Part shown: positions 25,877 through 35,680 of the stretch, piece by piece
Position numbering within the stretch: position 1 is the stretch's first letter
How the letters are laid out: the number at the start of each line of letters is the position of its first letter
NCBI RefSeq assembly: GCF_021353265.1
Contig: NZ_JAJTWU010000013.1
Location: forward strand, 1 to 64,000
Direction: 5' to 3'
DNA from: Pelomonas cellulosilytica
Lineage (GTDB): Bacteria > Pseudomonadota > Gammaproteobacteria > Burkholderiales > Burkholderiaceae_C
Length of the DNA stretch: 64,000 nucleotides
Notes under the pieces: model-generated
Database searches by the model: none
What the model was told of the DNA's origin: nothing
Seen by the model: only the letters and a program-made list of their open reading frames with translations
Made by a program: the position numbers and the translations under genes

Positions 25877-28800
25877 ACCAGCACCCTTTCGATGCCGCCG
25901 TTGTTGGCCTTGGCCACGTAGTCCGGCATCCAGTTCTCGCCGAGGATCTGGCGGGCCATCTCGACGACGATGTAGTCGGCTTCGAGCAGGCCGTTCTGGA
26001 GGTCGTCCTGGTAGCGGCTCAGGCCCTGAAGGCAGCTGGGACAGGAGGTCAGGATCTTGAGGTTGTCTTGCGCGCCCACCTTGCCGCTGTCGCGCAATTG
26101 CGCCTCGGTCTTGCGCAGCTCCTCTTCCTTGCGGAAGCGCACCTGAGTCGAGATGTCGGGGCGCGTCACGCCCAGCGTGCCGCTCTCACCGCAGCAGCGC
26201 TCGCTCTTCACGACGTTCTCGCCCACCAGCGCCTTGACCGTCTTCATCGGCTCCTGCAGCTTCATCGGCGTGTGGCAGGGGTCGTGGTACAGGTAGCTGG
26301 TCTTGGCGCCGAGCGTGATGCCCTTTTCCAGCAGGTACTCGTGGATGTCGATGATCCGGCAGCCCGGGAAGATGTCCTCGAACTTGTAACCCTGCAGCTG
26401 GTCATAGCAGGTGCCGCAGCTGACGACGACGGTCTTGATGTCGAGGTAGTTCAGCGTGTTGGCGACGCGGTGGAAGAGCACCCGGTTGTCGGTGATCATC
26501 TTCTCGGCCTTGTCGAACTGGCCCGAGCCGCGCTGCGGGTAGCCGCAGCAGAGATACCCCGGCGGCAGGACCGTCTGCACGCCGGCATGCCAGAGCATGG
26601 CCTGCGTGGCCAGGCCCACCTGGCTGAAGAGGCGCTCCGAGCCACAGCCCGGGAAATAGAACACCGCCTCGGTCTCGCTCGGCGTGGCCGGCGGCCGGAT
26701 GATGGGGACGTAGTCCTTGTTCTCGATGTCCAGCAGCGCGCGGGCCGTCTTCTTGGGCAGCCCACCCGGCAGCTTCTTGTTGATGAAGTGGATGACCTGT
26801 TCCTTCACCGGCGCCGGGCCCGTGGTGGCTGGCGGCGCGCTCGTCTGCTTGCGGCCGGCAGGCTTGAACAGGTCGACGGCCAGGCGCTGCGCCTTGAAGC
26901 CGATGCCGACCATCGCCGAGCGGGCCAGCTTGATCGTCTCGGGGCTCGTGGCATTGAGCATGAACATCGCCGCCGCGTTGCCGGGCCGCCAGGTCTTCTG
27001 GCCCATCTTGCGCAGCAGGTTACGCATGTTCATCGTCACATCGCCGAAGTCGATGTTGACGGGGCACGGCTTCTCGCACTTGTGGCAGACCGTGCAGTGG
27101 TCGGCCACGTCCTCGAACTCCTGCCAGTGCTTGATGGACACGCCGCGGCGCGTCTGCTCCTCGTACAGGAAGGCTTCCACCAGCAGCGAGGTGGCCAGGA
27201 TCTTGTTGCGCGGGCTGTAGAGCAGGTTGGCGCGCGGCACATGCGTCGCGCAGACCGGCTTGCACTTGCCGCAGCGCAGGCAGTCCTTGATGGAGTCGCT
27301 GATCGCGCCGATGTCGCTCTGCTGCATGATCAGCGACTCGTGCCCCATCAGTCCGAAGGACGGCGTGTAGGCATTGCGCAGGTCGGCCGGCAGCGCGGCA
27401 TCCTTGAGCAGCTTGCCCTTGTTGAAGCGGCCTTCGGGGTCGACGCGTTTTTTGTAGTCCGTGAAGTTGGCGAGCTCGTCATCGCTGAGGAACTCGATCT
27501 TCGTGATGCCAATGCCGTGTTCGCCGGAGATCACGCCGTCCAGTGACCGCGCCAGCTTCATGATGCGCGCCACGGCCTCGTGGGCCGTCTGCAGCATCGC
27601 GTAGTTGTCGCTGTTGACGGGGATGTTGGTGTGCACGTTGCCGTCGCCGGCATGCATGTGCAGCGCCACCCACACCCGGCCGCGCAGCACCTCCTGGTGG
27701 ATGCGCTTGCACTCGGCGAGCAGCGGCTCGAAGGCCGCGCCGCTGAAGATGGTCTGCAGCGGCTTGAGGATCTGCGTCTTCCACGACGCGCGCAGCTCGT
27801 GCGTCTGCAGCGGCTCGAAGAAGCCGCTGTCCAGACCGTCCAGCCACTGCTGCCACAGCGCACCGACGTCCCGCAGCAGCGCCAACGCCTGCTGCACGCG
27901 GTCCTCGAGCAGCTCGGCGCTCGGAATCTCGCGCGCGTCGTCGCCCTTGCCCAGCGGCAGCTTGCCGGCGGTGAACAGGCCCGTGAGCGCCGTGACCAAC
28001 TCCAGCTTGTTGCGCAGCGACAGCTCGACGTTGATGCGCTCGATGCCCAGCGTGTACTCGCCCATGCGATGCAGCGGGATCACGACGTCCTCGTTCACCT
28101 TGAACGCGTTCGTGTGCTTGCTGATCGCCGCGGTGCGCTTGCGGTCGAGCCAGAACTTCTTGCGCGCATCGGCGCTGACGGCAACAAAACCCTCGCCCGA
28201 GCGGCCATTGGCCAGGCGCACAACCTCGCTCGTAGCGCGGGCGACGGCATCCGGATCATCGCCGACGATGTCGCCGATCAGCACCATCTTCGGCAGGCCG
28301 CCGCGCTTGCTCTTGGTCGCGTAGCCCACCGCCTTCAGGTAGCGGTCGTCCAGGTGCTCCAGGCCCGCGAGCAGCACGCCGGTGGACGCGACCCCGAACA
28401 TGTAGTCCTTGATGTCCACGATGCTCGGCACGCAGTCCTTCGGGTTGCCGAAGAACTCCAGGCAGACCGTGCGTGTGTGCGCCGGCATGCGGTGCACGAT
28501 CCAGCGCGCGCTGGTGATGAGGCCGTCGCAGCCTTCCTTCTGGATGCCGGGCAGGCCGGCTAGGAACTTGTCCGTGACGTCCTTGCCCAGGCCTTCCTTG
28601 CGGAACACGCGGCCGGGGATGTCCAGGCGCTCGGTCTTCTCCAGCGTCTTGCCCGAGGCGTCGAAGTAGCGCAGCTCGAAGCTCGCCACCTCCACGTCGT
28701 GGATCTTGCCGAGGTTGTGGTTCAGCCGCACGACCTCCAACCATTTAGCCTCGGGCGTCACCATGCGCCAGGACGCCAGGTTGTCCAGCGCCGTACCCCA

Positions 28801-29727
28801 CAGCACGGCCTTCTTGCCGCCGGCATTCATCGCCACGTTGCCGCCGATGCAGCTGGCTTCCGCCGACGTCGGGTCCACGGCGAAGACGAAGCCGTGCTGT
28901 TCGGCCAGGTCGGCCACCCGCTGCGTGACGACACCGGCCTCGCTGAAGATCGTCGGCACCTCGCGATCCAGGCCCGGCAGCGACAGCATCTCGACGCCGC
29001 GCAGCGCTTCAAGCTTCTCGGTGTTGATGACGGCGCTGTTCCACACCAGCGGCACGGCGCCGCCCGTGTAGCCCGTGCCGCCGCCACGCGGAATGACGGT
29101 CAGGCCCAGCTCGAAGCAGGCGCCCACGAGACCCGCCATTTCGGCCTCGGTGTCCGGCGTCAGCACGACGAAGGGGTACTCGACGCGCCAGTCCGTCGCG
29201 TCCGTCACATGGGACACGCGGGACAGGCCGTCGAACTTGATGTTGTCCTTGGCGGTGTGGCGGGCCAGCGCCTTGGCGGCGCGCTTGCGCAGCGAAGCCA
29301 CACGCTCGAACATCGCCGCGAATTCGCCAACCGCCGACTGCGCCGCCTTCAGCAATTCGCCCACGGCGGCATCGCGCTGGGCATCCGCGGACGGGTCGCG
29401 GCGCTTCTGCACCTCGGCCAGCCGGTGGTTCAACGCCTCGATCAGCAGCGAGCGCCGGCCGGGGTTGTCCAGCAGGTCGTCCTGCAGGTACGGGTTTCGC
29501 TGCACCACCCAGATGTCGCCCAGCACCTCGTACAGCATGCGCGCGGATCGCCCCGTCCGCCGCTCCTGCCGCAATTGCTCCAGCAGCTCCCAGGCGCGAG
29601 GGCCGAGCAGGCGGATGACGATCTCGCGGTCGGAGAACGACGTGTAGTTATAGGGAATCTCGCGCAAGCGCGGCGCAGAGTCGGCCGCGACAGCGGCGGC
29701 CGGCATCAGGGGATGCGGGGCATTCAT
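25873..29727 (-). CDS. giant FAD-linked oxidase / Fe-S / CCG-domain oxidoreductase (DUF3683 type)
   Basis: A 1284-residue multidomain enzyme. An N-terminal DUF3683 region (about 1-140) precedes an FAD-binding_4 domain with [15 protein letters not shown] near residue 211 and the FAD-oxidase C domain. Two 4Fe-4S motifs follow ([11 protein letters not shown] near 815, [11 protein letters not shown] near 876), then two cysteine-rich CCG domains (CCGYPQRG near 1059, CCGESGTLG near 1179). The order matches the D-lactate/glycolate dehydrogenase-like fused proteins of betaproteobacteria. It probably oxidises a 2-hydroxy acid and passes electrons to quinone or a carrier. The substrate is inferred only from the family. 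Confidence 0.9.
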   Translation of the reverse strand: MNAPHPLMPAAAVAADSAPRLREIPYNYTSFSDREIVIRLLGPRAWELLEQLRQERRTGRSARMLYEVLGDIWVVQRNPYLQDDLLDNPGRRSLLIEALNHRLAEVQKRRDPSADAQRDAAVGELLKAAQSAVGEFAAMFERVASLRKRAAKALARHTAKDNIKFDGLSRVSHVTDATDWRVEYPFVVLTPDTEAEMAGLVGACFELGLTVIPRGGGTGYTGGAVPLVWNSAVINTEKLEALRGVEMLSLPGLDREVPTIFSEAGVVTQRVADLAEQHGFVFAVDPTSAEASCIGGNVAMNAGGKKAVLWGTALDNLASWRMVTPEAKWLEVVRLNHNLGKIHDVEVASFELRYFDASGKTLEKTERLDIPGRVFRKEGLGKDVTDKFLAGLPGIQKEGCDGLITSARWIVHRMPAHTRTVCLEFFGNPKDCVPSIVDIKDYMFGVASTGVLLAGLEHLDDRYLKAVGYATKSKRGGLPKMVLIGDIVGDDPDAVARATSEVVRLANGRSGEGFVAVSADARKKFWLDRKRTAAISKHTNAFKVNEDVVIPLHRMGEYTLGIERINVELSLRNKLELVTALTGLFTAGKLPLGKGDDAREIPSAELLEDRVQQALALLRDVGALWQQWLDGLDSGFFEPLQTHELRASWKTQILKPLQTIFSGAAFEPLLAECKRIHQEVLRGRVWVALHMHAGDGNVHTNIPVNSDNYAMLQTAHEAVARIMKLARSLDGVISGEHGIGITKIEFLSDDELANFTDYKKRVDPEGRFNKGKLLKDAALPADLRNAYTPSFGLMGHESLIMQQSDIGAISDSIKDCLRCGKCKPVCATHVPRANLLYSPRNKILATSLLVEAFLYEEQTRRGVSIKHWQEFEDVADHCTVCHKCEKPCPVNIDFGDVTMNMRNLLRKMGQKTWRPGNAAAMFMLNATSPETIKLARSAMVGIGFKAQRLAVDLFKPAGRKQTSAPPATTGPAPVKEQVIHFINKKLPGGLPKKTARALLDIENKDYVPIIRPPATPSETEAVFYFPGCGSERLFSQVGLATQAMLWHAGVQTVLPPGYLCCGYPQRGSGQFDKAEKMITDNRVLFHRVANTLNYLDIKTVVVSCGTCYDQLQGYKFEDIFPGCRIIDIHEYLLEKGITLGAKTSYLYHDPCHTPMKLQEPMKTVKALVGENVVKSERCCGESGTLGVTRPDISTQVRFRKEEELRKTEAQLRDSGKVGAQDNLKILTSCPSCLQGLSRYQDDLQNGLLEADYIVVEMARQILGENWMPDYVAKANNGGIERVLV

Positions 29728-29776
29728 AGAGGGCGAGGATCGTATCGCAGGGGGTTTTCCCTTCAGAATCCACGGG

Positions 29777-30511
29777 ATGACGCCCTGGCCCTACCCGTTG
29801 TGGCTCGCCCATCGTGGCGCCGGCAAGCTCGCCCCGGAGAACACGCTGGCGGCGTTCCGCCTCGGCGCGCAATTCGGCTACCGAGCCTTCGAATGCGATG
29901 TGAAGCTCAGTCGCGACGGCGAAGCCTTTTTGCTGCATGACGACACGCTGGAGCGCACGACCGACGGCCGGGGCTCGCCGTCCGACCGGGCTTGGGCCGA
30001 CCTCGCGCGGCTGGACGCCGGACATTGGCACAGCCCGCCTTTCACGGCCGAGCCGCTGCCACGCCTGGCGCAGATCGCCGCGTTCTGCCACGCCAACGAC
30101 TGCGCGCTGAACATCGAGATCAAACCCTGCCCGGGCTTTGAGCGGGTGACGGGCGAGGTCGCCGCGCTGCAGGCCGAGCAGCTGTGGGCCGGACGCAGCG
30201 TCTTGCCGCTGCTGAGCTCGTTCAAGCCCGAGGCGCTGGAAGGCGCCCGCGATGCCGCGCCCGCCCTGCCCCGCGCGCTGCTGCTGGACCGGCTGTGGGA
30301 CGGCTGGCCCGAAACCGCCGAGGCGCTGGGCGTCGTCGCCGTCATCACGAACTGGCGGCTTATGGACCGCGCGCTCATCGAGCGGCTGCATGCGAAGGGC
30401 TGGCGGGCGCTGGTCTACACCGTCAACGACGCGCCGGTGGCCGAGCAGCTGATCGCCGAGGGGATCGACGGGATCATCACGGACCGCGTCGACCAGTTCG
30501 ACCCGCGCTAA
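29777..30511 (+). CDS. ugpQ: glycerophosphodiester phosphodiesterase
   Basis: A 244-residue GDPD with the catalytic motif [18 protein letters not shown] at residues 10-27 and [27 protein letters not shown] with the metal ligands. A late [14 protein letters not shown] strand is typical of the TIM barrel. There is no signal peptide, so it acts in the cytoplasm, releasing glycerol-3-phosphate from glycerophosphodiesters. It is transcribed divergently from the giant oxidoreductase, with only about 50 bases between the two starts. The symbol is by family, not by operon context. Confidence 0.92.
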   Translation: MTPWPYPLWLAHRGAGKLAPENTLAAFRLGAQFGYRAFECDVKLSRDGEAFLLHDDTLERTTDGRGSPSDRAWADLARLDAGHWHSPPFTAEPLPRLAQIAAFCHANDCALNIEIKPCPGFERVTGEVAALQAEQLWAGRSVLPLLSSFKPEALEGARDAAPALPRALLLDRLWDGWPETAEALGVVAVITNWRLMDRALIERLHAKGWRALVYTVNDAPVAEQLIAEGIDGIITDRVDQFDPR

Positions 30512-30520
30512 TCCGCGGCT

Positions 30521-30964
30521 TCAACCGGCGCCGCTGCACTCGCCGGCGGACAGGTACATCGGCGCGTTCTTCGCTCCGGTTACCGGGTACAGCGTCGCGC
30601 GGCCCTGCAGCGTGTCCGTCCACGAGTAGACCAGCGTCGCCATCACCTTGCGCGGCAGCCCGCCCAGCCCGTCCGGGTTCTGAAGCACGGCCGACGACAG
30701 CGTTTCACGCTCGATCGTGCGCCGCACGGTGGCCGGCCCCTGGATGCACCGGGCCGGCGCGCCGGCGAAACACAGCAGCAGATAGGGCTTGGCCACGTCC
30801 TCGTCACGCAAGATCAGCGACTCGGCCACCGGGGTGGGCCTGGCGGAGCAGCCCTGGCCGACGCGGCATTCCAGCGTCGGCGTGAAAGTACACCCTTCAT
30901 CGGCCACGCAGTTCGACAGGCCCACCATGCCGAGGCCGCCGAGCACGAACAACTTCCATCTCAT
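30521..30964 (-). CDS. hypothetical lipoprotein-like secreted protein
   Basis: A 147-residue protein from ATG 30964. The N-terminus (FVLGGLGMVGLSNC) is a signal peptide with a lipobox-like end at Cys about 19. The mature part has several cysteines (CTFTPTLEC, GQGC, LLLC, ARC), suggesting disulphides outside the cytoplasm, and a final CSGAG. No family is recognised. It converges with the GDPD gene. Confidence 0.65.
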   Translation of the reverse strand: MRWKLFVLGGLGMVGLSNCVADEGCTFTPTLECRVGQGCSARPTPVAESLILRDEDVAKPYLLLCFAGAPARCIQGPATVRRTIERETLSSAVLQNPDGLGGLPRKVMATLVYSWTDTLQGRATLYPVTGAKNAPMYLSAGECSGAG

Positions 30965-31062
30965 CCCGCCACTCCTTTTGCGCCACGAGTCTAGGGACGC
31001 AGGCGGTCGCGTGAATCCCCAGGTCGAGTCCAAACGAGCAGGCTTCGGGCGTCACCCCACCG

Positions 31063-32508
31063 TCAGGGTCGGTCGAGCTCGCGGGCGGTCGGGCGGTAAC
31101 AGGCCACCAGTGCGGTCACGCGGTAGAAGTGGCTGCCGGGCTTGAGCCGCGCGGCATCGCAGGCGGACTTGAAGTCGGCCTCGGCTTCGTTGAACAGCAT
31201 GCGCACCAGGCGCTCGCCGCCGTTGGCCTGCCACACCTCCCACTGCACGTTGGCCGCCATGGGGATCACCGTCTCGCTGCGCCACGGGTTGTTGCCGTAG
31301 TCATAGGGCTGGCTGAGCGGCTGCGGCTGGTGCACGCCGGCGATACCCAGCGCCGAGACCAGCGGCGAGATGATCTCGGCGTGCGCGAAGCGCAGCACGG
31401 CGCCGTCGGCCGTGGCCAGCCGGTCCAGCATGTCATCCAGCAGCTGCGTCGCGATGGCATAGGTCACAGGCCCGGCCTCCAGCAGCCCGGGGCCCTTGCG
31501 GTAGAAGTCCTCGGCGTCATCGGCCGCGATGAAAACGGCCGCTGCCGACGCCGGCACATAGTCCGGAAGCTCCCCGCCCAGTTCACGGCGCAATCCGGCC
31601 GCAGCGCCGCGCACATCCATCACGTCGCGCGCAGCGGCCAGCGGCTCCGCCACGCCGGCCACGAAGCCCTCTGTATAGAGCGCCGTCAGCACCGCATGCG
31701 CCGCCTCTGGCAGGCGCGGGTCGGCGTCGATGCGCTGCTGCTGCTCGGCCAGCACGGGGCCCCGCAGCCATGCCTGGTAGTCCTGGCTGCGTTGCAGCGT
31801 GGCACGACGCTCAGGCGAGTCAGCCACGTCGCGCTGTGCATCGAGCTTGTGGAAGTACAGCAGGAACCGGTCGCTGCCCCAGTCCGCCGGCACGCGGGCC
31901 CGCGGCGCGGCGCGCTGCAGTTCGGCGGCGAAGCTGCGCGAGCTGTCCACGGCGCGGTCCACACCAGAGCTCAGCACCTGCACTTCAGGCCCCACGGCGA
32001 ACAGCGTCGGCATCCGCGCGACCATGCGGCGTGCCAGCTGCTCGTGTTCCTCGATCCCCAGCTGGCTCAGGTTGCCGTAGCCCAGCAGGCGCTGGGCGTC
32101 GATGAACCGCTTCAGGTCCGCGCCAAAGCGACGGCCGAGCGGCGTCAGCGCTTCGGCGCCCTCGGCCTGCTGCCACAGCCCGAGGGCGGCCTCATCGCTG
32201 CCGGGCTTGGTCAGCCCACGGCTGCCATGCCGGGCGACCAGTTCCACGGCCACCGGCGCATACCCCGCCGGCGCGACCTCATAGCGGGCGACGTCCTGGC
32301 GCGGTGCATACGGAGTCTTGGAGCCGAGGTTCTGGCCGGCCTGCGCGCCCAGCGACGCCAAGCTCAGCGCGCTCACTGCGCTCAACGCCAGCCAGCCGCC
32401 GAAGCGCAACTGCTGACGCACCGTTTGGCCGACGGCCGGTGCCATCGGGCGGGCGCGAATCGGCTCGGGGTGGACGGGCGCTGCCGTCACGTCACAAGGA
32501 ATTCCCAT
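31063..32508 (-). CDS. histidine-type acid phosphatase (branch 2, phytase/MINPP-like)
   Basis: A 481-residue secreted protein. A long positively charged N-terminus precedes a hydrophobic signal segment (about residues 38-58, ending AQAGQ). The catalytic RHGSRG lies at residues 93-98 and the proton-donor motif FAHAE near residue 370. Branch-2 histidine phosphatases hydrolyse phosphomonoesters such as inositol phosphates or sugar phosphates in the periplasm. The first 100 codons are duplicated at 42.3-42.6 kb with the motif damaged there. A TTGACA lies about 20 bases upstream of the start, too close to be its -35 box with certainty. The substrate is unknown. Confidence 0.88.
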   Translation of the reverse strand: MGIPCDVTAAPVHPEPIRARPMAPAVGQTVRQQLRFGGWLALSAVSALSLASLGAQAGQNLGSKTPYAPRQDVARYEVAPAGYAPVAVELVARHGSRGLTKPGSDEAALGLWQQAEGAEALTPLGRRFGADLKRFIDAQRLLGYGNLSQLGIEEHEQLARRMVARMPTLFAVGPEVQVLSSGVDRAVDSSRSFAAELQRAAPRARVPADWGSDRFLLYFHKLDAQRDVADSPERRATLQRSQDYQAWLRGPVLAEQQQRIDADPRLPEAAHAVLTALYTEGFVAGVAEPLAAARDVMDVRGAAAGLRRELGGELPDYVPASAAAVFIAADDAEDFYRKGPGLLEAGPVTYAIATQLLDDMLDRLATADGAVLRFAHAEIISPLVSALGIAGVHQPQPLSQPYDYGNNPWRSETVIPMAANVQWEVWQANGGERLVRMLFNEAEADFKSACDAARLKPGSHFYRVTALVACYRPTARELDRP

Positions 32509-32516
32509 CCGCCTTC
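32217..32516. repeat. 300-bp direct repeat, left copy (5' end of the phosphatase gene)
   Basis: This stretch, covering the first 97 or so codons of the phosphatase and a few upstream bases, recurs at 42311-42610 in the same orientation at roughly 88 percent identity by eye. The two copies bracket about 10 kb. Confidence 0.9.
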
Positions 32517-32854
32517 CTGTCTTACTATGTCAATAGAATCAATGCATTATGCGGACCTCTTGATCCTTTGGCTGAGGATCGAAGACGAGCCATGGCTGCC
32601 CGATCGTCTGAAGCCGATGACGGTGCCGAGGAGGTCGGCACCTTCTCGTACCTGCTTGTGCAGGACAGCCGCTCGATGAACATGATGTCTCGCCAGGTGC
32701 CGCATCCAGCCAGGCTGATCGGGATTAGATGAACGAGTACGCGCCGCTGCCCAGTCCCGAAAGCAGTAGTGCCGAGGGCAGATGATGGCGATTCCTTCAG
32801 CGGATCTAAAGGCAGCGCGTTCACAGTGAAGCGGTCTCAGCAGCTTCCGCTTTC
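32517..32854. other. intergenic stretch upstream of the phosphatase and the two-component genes
   Basis: I see no convincing gene in these 340 bases. A 46-codon frame from ATG 32592 ending at 32732 has no recognisable features. Promoters for the leftward phosphatase and the rightward two-component genes must lie here. Confidence 0.4.
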
Positions 32855-33244
32855 ATGTTCGTCCCCCGACATCGCGCAATTCCAGCTCTTGCAGCTCTTG
32901 CAGCTCTTGCCGCTCATGCCGCTCATGCCGCCTTCAGCCAGACGGCGGCCTCTCTCACGGCTTACGCCTTGAAGGCCCCCAACGGCAAGGGCAGCGGCGG
33001 CACGCAAGGCGCGTTGTCCGTGGAGGTTCCCCTGCCCGCTGCCGGCGGTGCCGAGATATCGGTGTCAGACAACCTGAATATCGCCGATCACCGCTATATG
33101 CAGGCCGACCTCGGTGTCGATGCCCGCCAGTCACAGAACCCAGGACTCGTCCGCCATGACGTTGGCGGCGGCCTGAAAAGCGCGGGCCTCACACTTGAGG
33201 CGTTCCGTGCCCTGTGCCGGCGCCCCGGACCCATGCACACATGA
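32855..33244 (+). CDS. small secreted protein overlapping a response regulator gene
   Basis: A 129-residue frame from ATG 32855 with a clear Sec-type signal peptide. The hydrophobic core is built from five 9-base repeats encoding ALA/AHA triplets, with cleavage expected after AHAA. The mature part is glycine-rich (APNGKGSGGTQGALSVEV) and resembles the start of a beta-rich surface protein. Its TGA overlaps the response regulator ATG (ATGA), so the three genes to 35.4 kb are translationally coupled. I see no good ribosome-binding site before the ATG. The function is unknown; an input ligand or accessory for the two-component system is a guess from position only. It could also be a truncated gene. 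Confidence 0.5.
   Translation: MFVPRHRAIPALAALAALAAHAAHAAFSQTAASLTAYALKAPNGKGSGGTQGALSVEVPLPAAGGAEISVSDNLNIADHRYMQADLGVDARQSQNPGLVRHDVGGGLKSAGLTLEAFRALCRRPGPMHT
32884..32928. repeat. five tandem 9-bp repeats inside the signal peptide
   Basis: Units AGCTCTTGC (three) and CGCTCATGC (two) follow one another without gaps. Each adds three residues to the hydrophobic core of the signal peptide and keeps the frame, so copy-number changes would alter only the length of the signal. Confidence 0.8.
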
Positions 33245-33924
33245 AGCTTCTGCTCGTCGAAGACGACCTCGATCTCGGCAACGGCGTTCGCATTGCGCTG
33301 TCCAGCCAGGACATGGAGGTCGTCTGGGTGCGGCGCCTGGTCGACGCCGCCCAGGTGTTGGACTCCACGTTATGCGACCTGGTGCTGCTGGACCTCGGTC
33401 TGCCGGACGGCGATGGCCTGACGCTGCTGCGCCGCCTCAGGCGCGAGCGCCAGTCCCTGCCCATCTTGATCCTGACTGCGCGCGACGCCCTCGAAGACCG
33501 AGTGCACGGCCTGGACACCGGTGCGGACGACTACCTGGTCAAGCCCTTCGCGCTGGCAGAGCTTCTCTCACGCGTGCGAGCGCTGGTGCGCCGCAGCTAT
33601 GGTTTCGGGGTCGATGCGATCGAAGTGCGAGGCTTGGTGCTGAATGACTCGACACGCCAGGTGAGCGTGCGGGACCGCGTCGTGGATCTGTCGCGCAGCG
33701 AGTACGAGTTGCTGTCCGCCCTGCTCAGGCGCGCGGGTCGGATCGTCACTCGACATGTGCTCGAAGAGCAGGCACTGCCGAGTCAGGTCGGCAGCGAGAG
33801 CAACGTGCTGGACGTTCACATGTCCAATCTGCGCCGCAAGATCGGCGATGGCTATATCCGCACGGTGCGCGGGGTGGGCTACGTGATCGACACGGTTGCT
33901 CCTGACAAGGCTCGAAGCGCATGA
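33241..33924 (+). CDS. OmpR/PhoB family response regulator
   Basis: A 227-residue regulator from ATG 33241, chosen because the protein then begins MKLLLVEDD as homologues do. The receiver has the acidic pair at residues 8-9, the phospho-acceptor Asp51 (LVLLDLGLPDGDG) and a Lys-Pro near residue 101. A C-terminal winged-helix DNA-binding domain (SRSEYELLSALLRRAG, VDVHMSNLRRKIG-like stretch) follows. It pairs with the histidine kinase immediately downstream by ATGA overlap. Likely targets are the adjacent secreted-protein and S41 genes. Confidence 0.93.
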   Translation: MKLLLVEDDLDLGNGVRIALSSQDMEVVWVRRLVDAAQVLDSTLCDLVLLDLGLPDGDGLTLLRRLRRERQSLPILILTARDALEDRVHGLDTGADDYLVKPFALAELLSRVRALVRRSYGFGVDAIEVRGLVLNDSTRQVSVRDRVVDLSRSEYELLSALLRRAGRIVTRHVLEEQALPSQVGSESNVLDVHMSNLRRKIGDGYIRTVRGVGYVIDTVAPDKARSA

Positions 33925-35375
33925 GTCCCAGCCCGGCGCAGCGACATCGCCTGATTGCAGGGCTGGCAACGTGGTTTCAGCCGTCCCTGGTGCGCCGGCT
34001 GCTGCTCGCCCAGATGGCGCTGCTGCTGCTGCTTTGGCTGCTCTTCATCGTCCTGTTGATCTATCGGTCTCAGCACGACCAGTCGGAACTGGCCCAGGAT
34101 CAGCGTTACCACATGATCTTGCGAGTGGCCGACAGCCTGGCAGACCAGCCCGCGCGCCAGCGCGAGAGCCTGAGCGACATTGACCGGTTCCAGCGCGACA
34201 CCGAAGGTCTTGAAGACGAGCCTCTGATGCGCATGAGCATGCTGGTGCGCCAAGGCGAGACGCTGCTGTTCGTCTCGCCCGGCTTGCCCGCGACCATTCG
34301 CAACTCACGGCTCGGCGTGATCGAGAAGCTGCGAGCCGGCGGTGAGCTCTGGCGCGTGCGCTCGCTGGCCTCGCCTCGCTCAGGCATCGTCGTCTCCCTG
34401 GTGAAGCCGGCCAATGCGGTCAACGTGCTGCTGACCTTCACCTCACGGGGATTTGTGCTGCTGCCCTTGCTGATCAGCCTGCCGTTCCTGGCCATTCCGG
34501 CCTGGCTGTCGCTGCGCCTGGCGCTGCGGCCTTTGAGCCGGGTAACGCAGGAGATCGCCGCTCGCGGGCCGCGGGACCTGCGTGCATTGGGCGTCAAGCC
34601 CAAGCACCGAGAACTCCAGCCTTTGGTCCACAACTTGAACGCGTTGCTACAGCGGGTGCGCGACAGCGTCAAACGTGAACGCGAATTCATCGCTGACGCC
34701 GCCCACGAACTCCGAACACCGCTGGCCGCGATGCGAATCAACGTTGAGGCCCTGAAAGGCACGACTGGGGACGGGCCTCGTCAGGAACTTCTGGACGGCA
34801 TGGTCCGCAGCGGCGACCGCGCTTCACGCGTGGTGGGCCAGCTCCTATCGTTGATGCGCGCCGACCAGTCCTCAGCACCGGCCACGCCTCGCCTGGCTCT
34901 CGTGCCCCTGCTGCAGGACCGGCTGGCCCTGCTGTCTGGCCTCGCGACGGCGCGGGGGGTCGAGCTGGATCTGCAAGTGCAAGCTGACGGCGAGGCCGTC
35001 GGCGACTACGAGACCGTCGCGGCCATGCTCGACAACTTGATCGAGAACGCCATCAAATACAGTCCCGATGGGGGCTGCGTTTTCATCGACGTGAAGAGTC
35101 AGGGCGGTTGCACTGTGCTGAGCGTGTCCGACCAGGGCCCCGGCATTCCGCCCGAGCTGCGCAAACGGGTATTCGATCGCTTCTACCGCGTGCCTGACCA
35201 GGTACAGACCGGCAGCGGCCTTGGCCTGGCCATCGTGAAGTCAGCCGTTGAACGCCATCACGGCGACATCGAACTTGCTGACGCCCAAGACGGGCACGGC
35301 TTGCGGGTGACCGTGACCTTGCCGTCGCCCACTGCGGGCACTTCGGCGCTGTCCAGCCGGCAACCTCGTGCCTGA
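33921..35375 (+). CDS. membrane sensor histidine kinase (EnvZ/QseC-like)
   Basis: A 484-residue kinase with transmembrane helices at about residues 26-48 and 177-200 and a periplasmic sensor domain of about 130 residues between them. A HAMP-like linker follows, then the HisKA box with His262 (AAHELRTPLAAM), the N box (DNLIENAIKYS), and the G boxes DQGPGIPP and GSGLGLAIV. It should phosphorylate the regulator encoded just upstream. The sensor domain carries no motif I can name. The start is the ATG of the ATGA overlap. Confidence 0.93.
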   Translation: MSPSPAQRHRLIAGLATWFQPSLVRRLLLAQMALLLLLWLLFIVLLIYRSQHDQSELAQDQRYHMILRVADSLADQPARQRESLSDIDRFQRDTEGLEDEPLMRMSMLVRQGETLLFVSPGLPATIRNSRLGVIEKLRAGGELWRVRSLASPRSGIVVSLVKPANAVNVLLTFTSRGFVLLPLLISLPFLAIPAWLSLRLALRPLSRVTQEIAARGPRDLRALGVKPKHRELQPLVHNLNALLQRVRDSVKREREFIADAAHELRTPLAAMRINVEALKGTTGDGPRQELLDGMVRSGDRASRVVGQLLSLMRADQSSAPATPRLALVPLLQDRLALLSGLATARGVELDLQVQADGEAVGDYETVAAMLDNLIENAIKYSPDGGCVFIDVKSQGGCTVLSVSDQGPGIPPELRKRVFDRFYRVPDQVQTGSGLGLAIVKSAVERHHGDIELADAQDGHGLRVTVTLPSPTAGTSALSSRQPRA

Positions 35376-35528
35376 GCCCGTTGTCGCAGTCTTGCGACGA
35401 CGAGGAAGGCGACCCCGTCTGGACACAGCGCAGATCCGAGGCAGCCGTCCTTCATCACGCGAACTGTCTGGTCGCTCGGCGCTTGCCGGACTCGGACCAA
35501 CGCTGTGTCGGCCGTCTGTCTTAGCCTC

Positions 35529-35580
35529 CGCCTTTAGCGTGCGCCTTTACCGTCCGCCTTTACCGTCCGCCTTTAGCCAA
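35529..35580. repeat. four tandem 13-bp repeats
   Basis: The unit CGCCTTTACCGTC repeats four times with minor changes in the first and last copy. It lies in the 305-base gap between the kinase gene and the S41-like gene, about 100 bases upstream of the latter. The gap holds no other gene. It could be a protein-binding array or simply a slipped repeat. Confidence 0.75.
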
Positions 35581-35680
35581 CCTTCATCCAGGCTTGAGCC
35601 GGCCTGAACCCAGTCCGTCAAGACTTGCATCCAGCGGTTGCCGACACGGCACCCCGGACGATTCTTGACGAAAGGCTGGT

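Noticed and set aside
25786-27546. Long plus-strand frames opposite the giant oxidoreductase
   Set aside because: They are shadows of the coding strand with repeated acidic and His-rich low-complexity composition; the minus-strand protein has ordered, known motifs.
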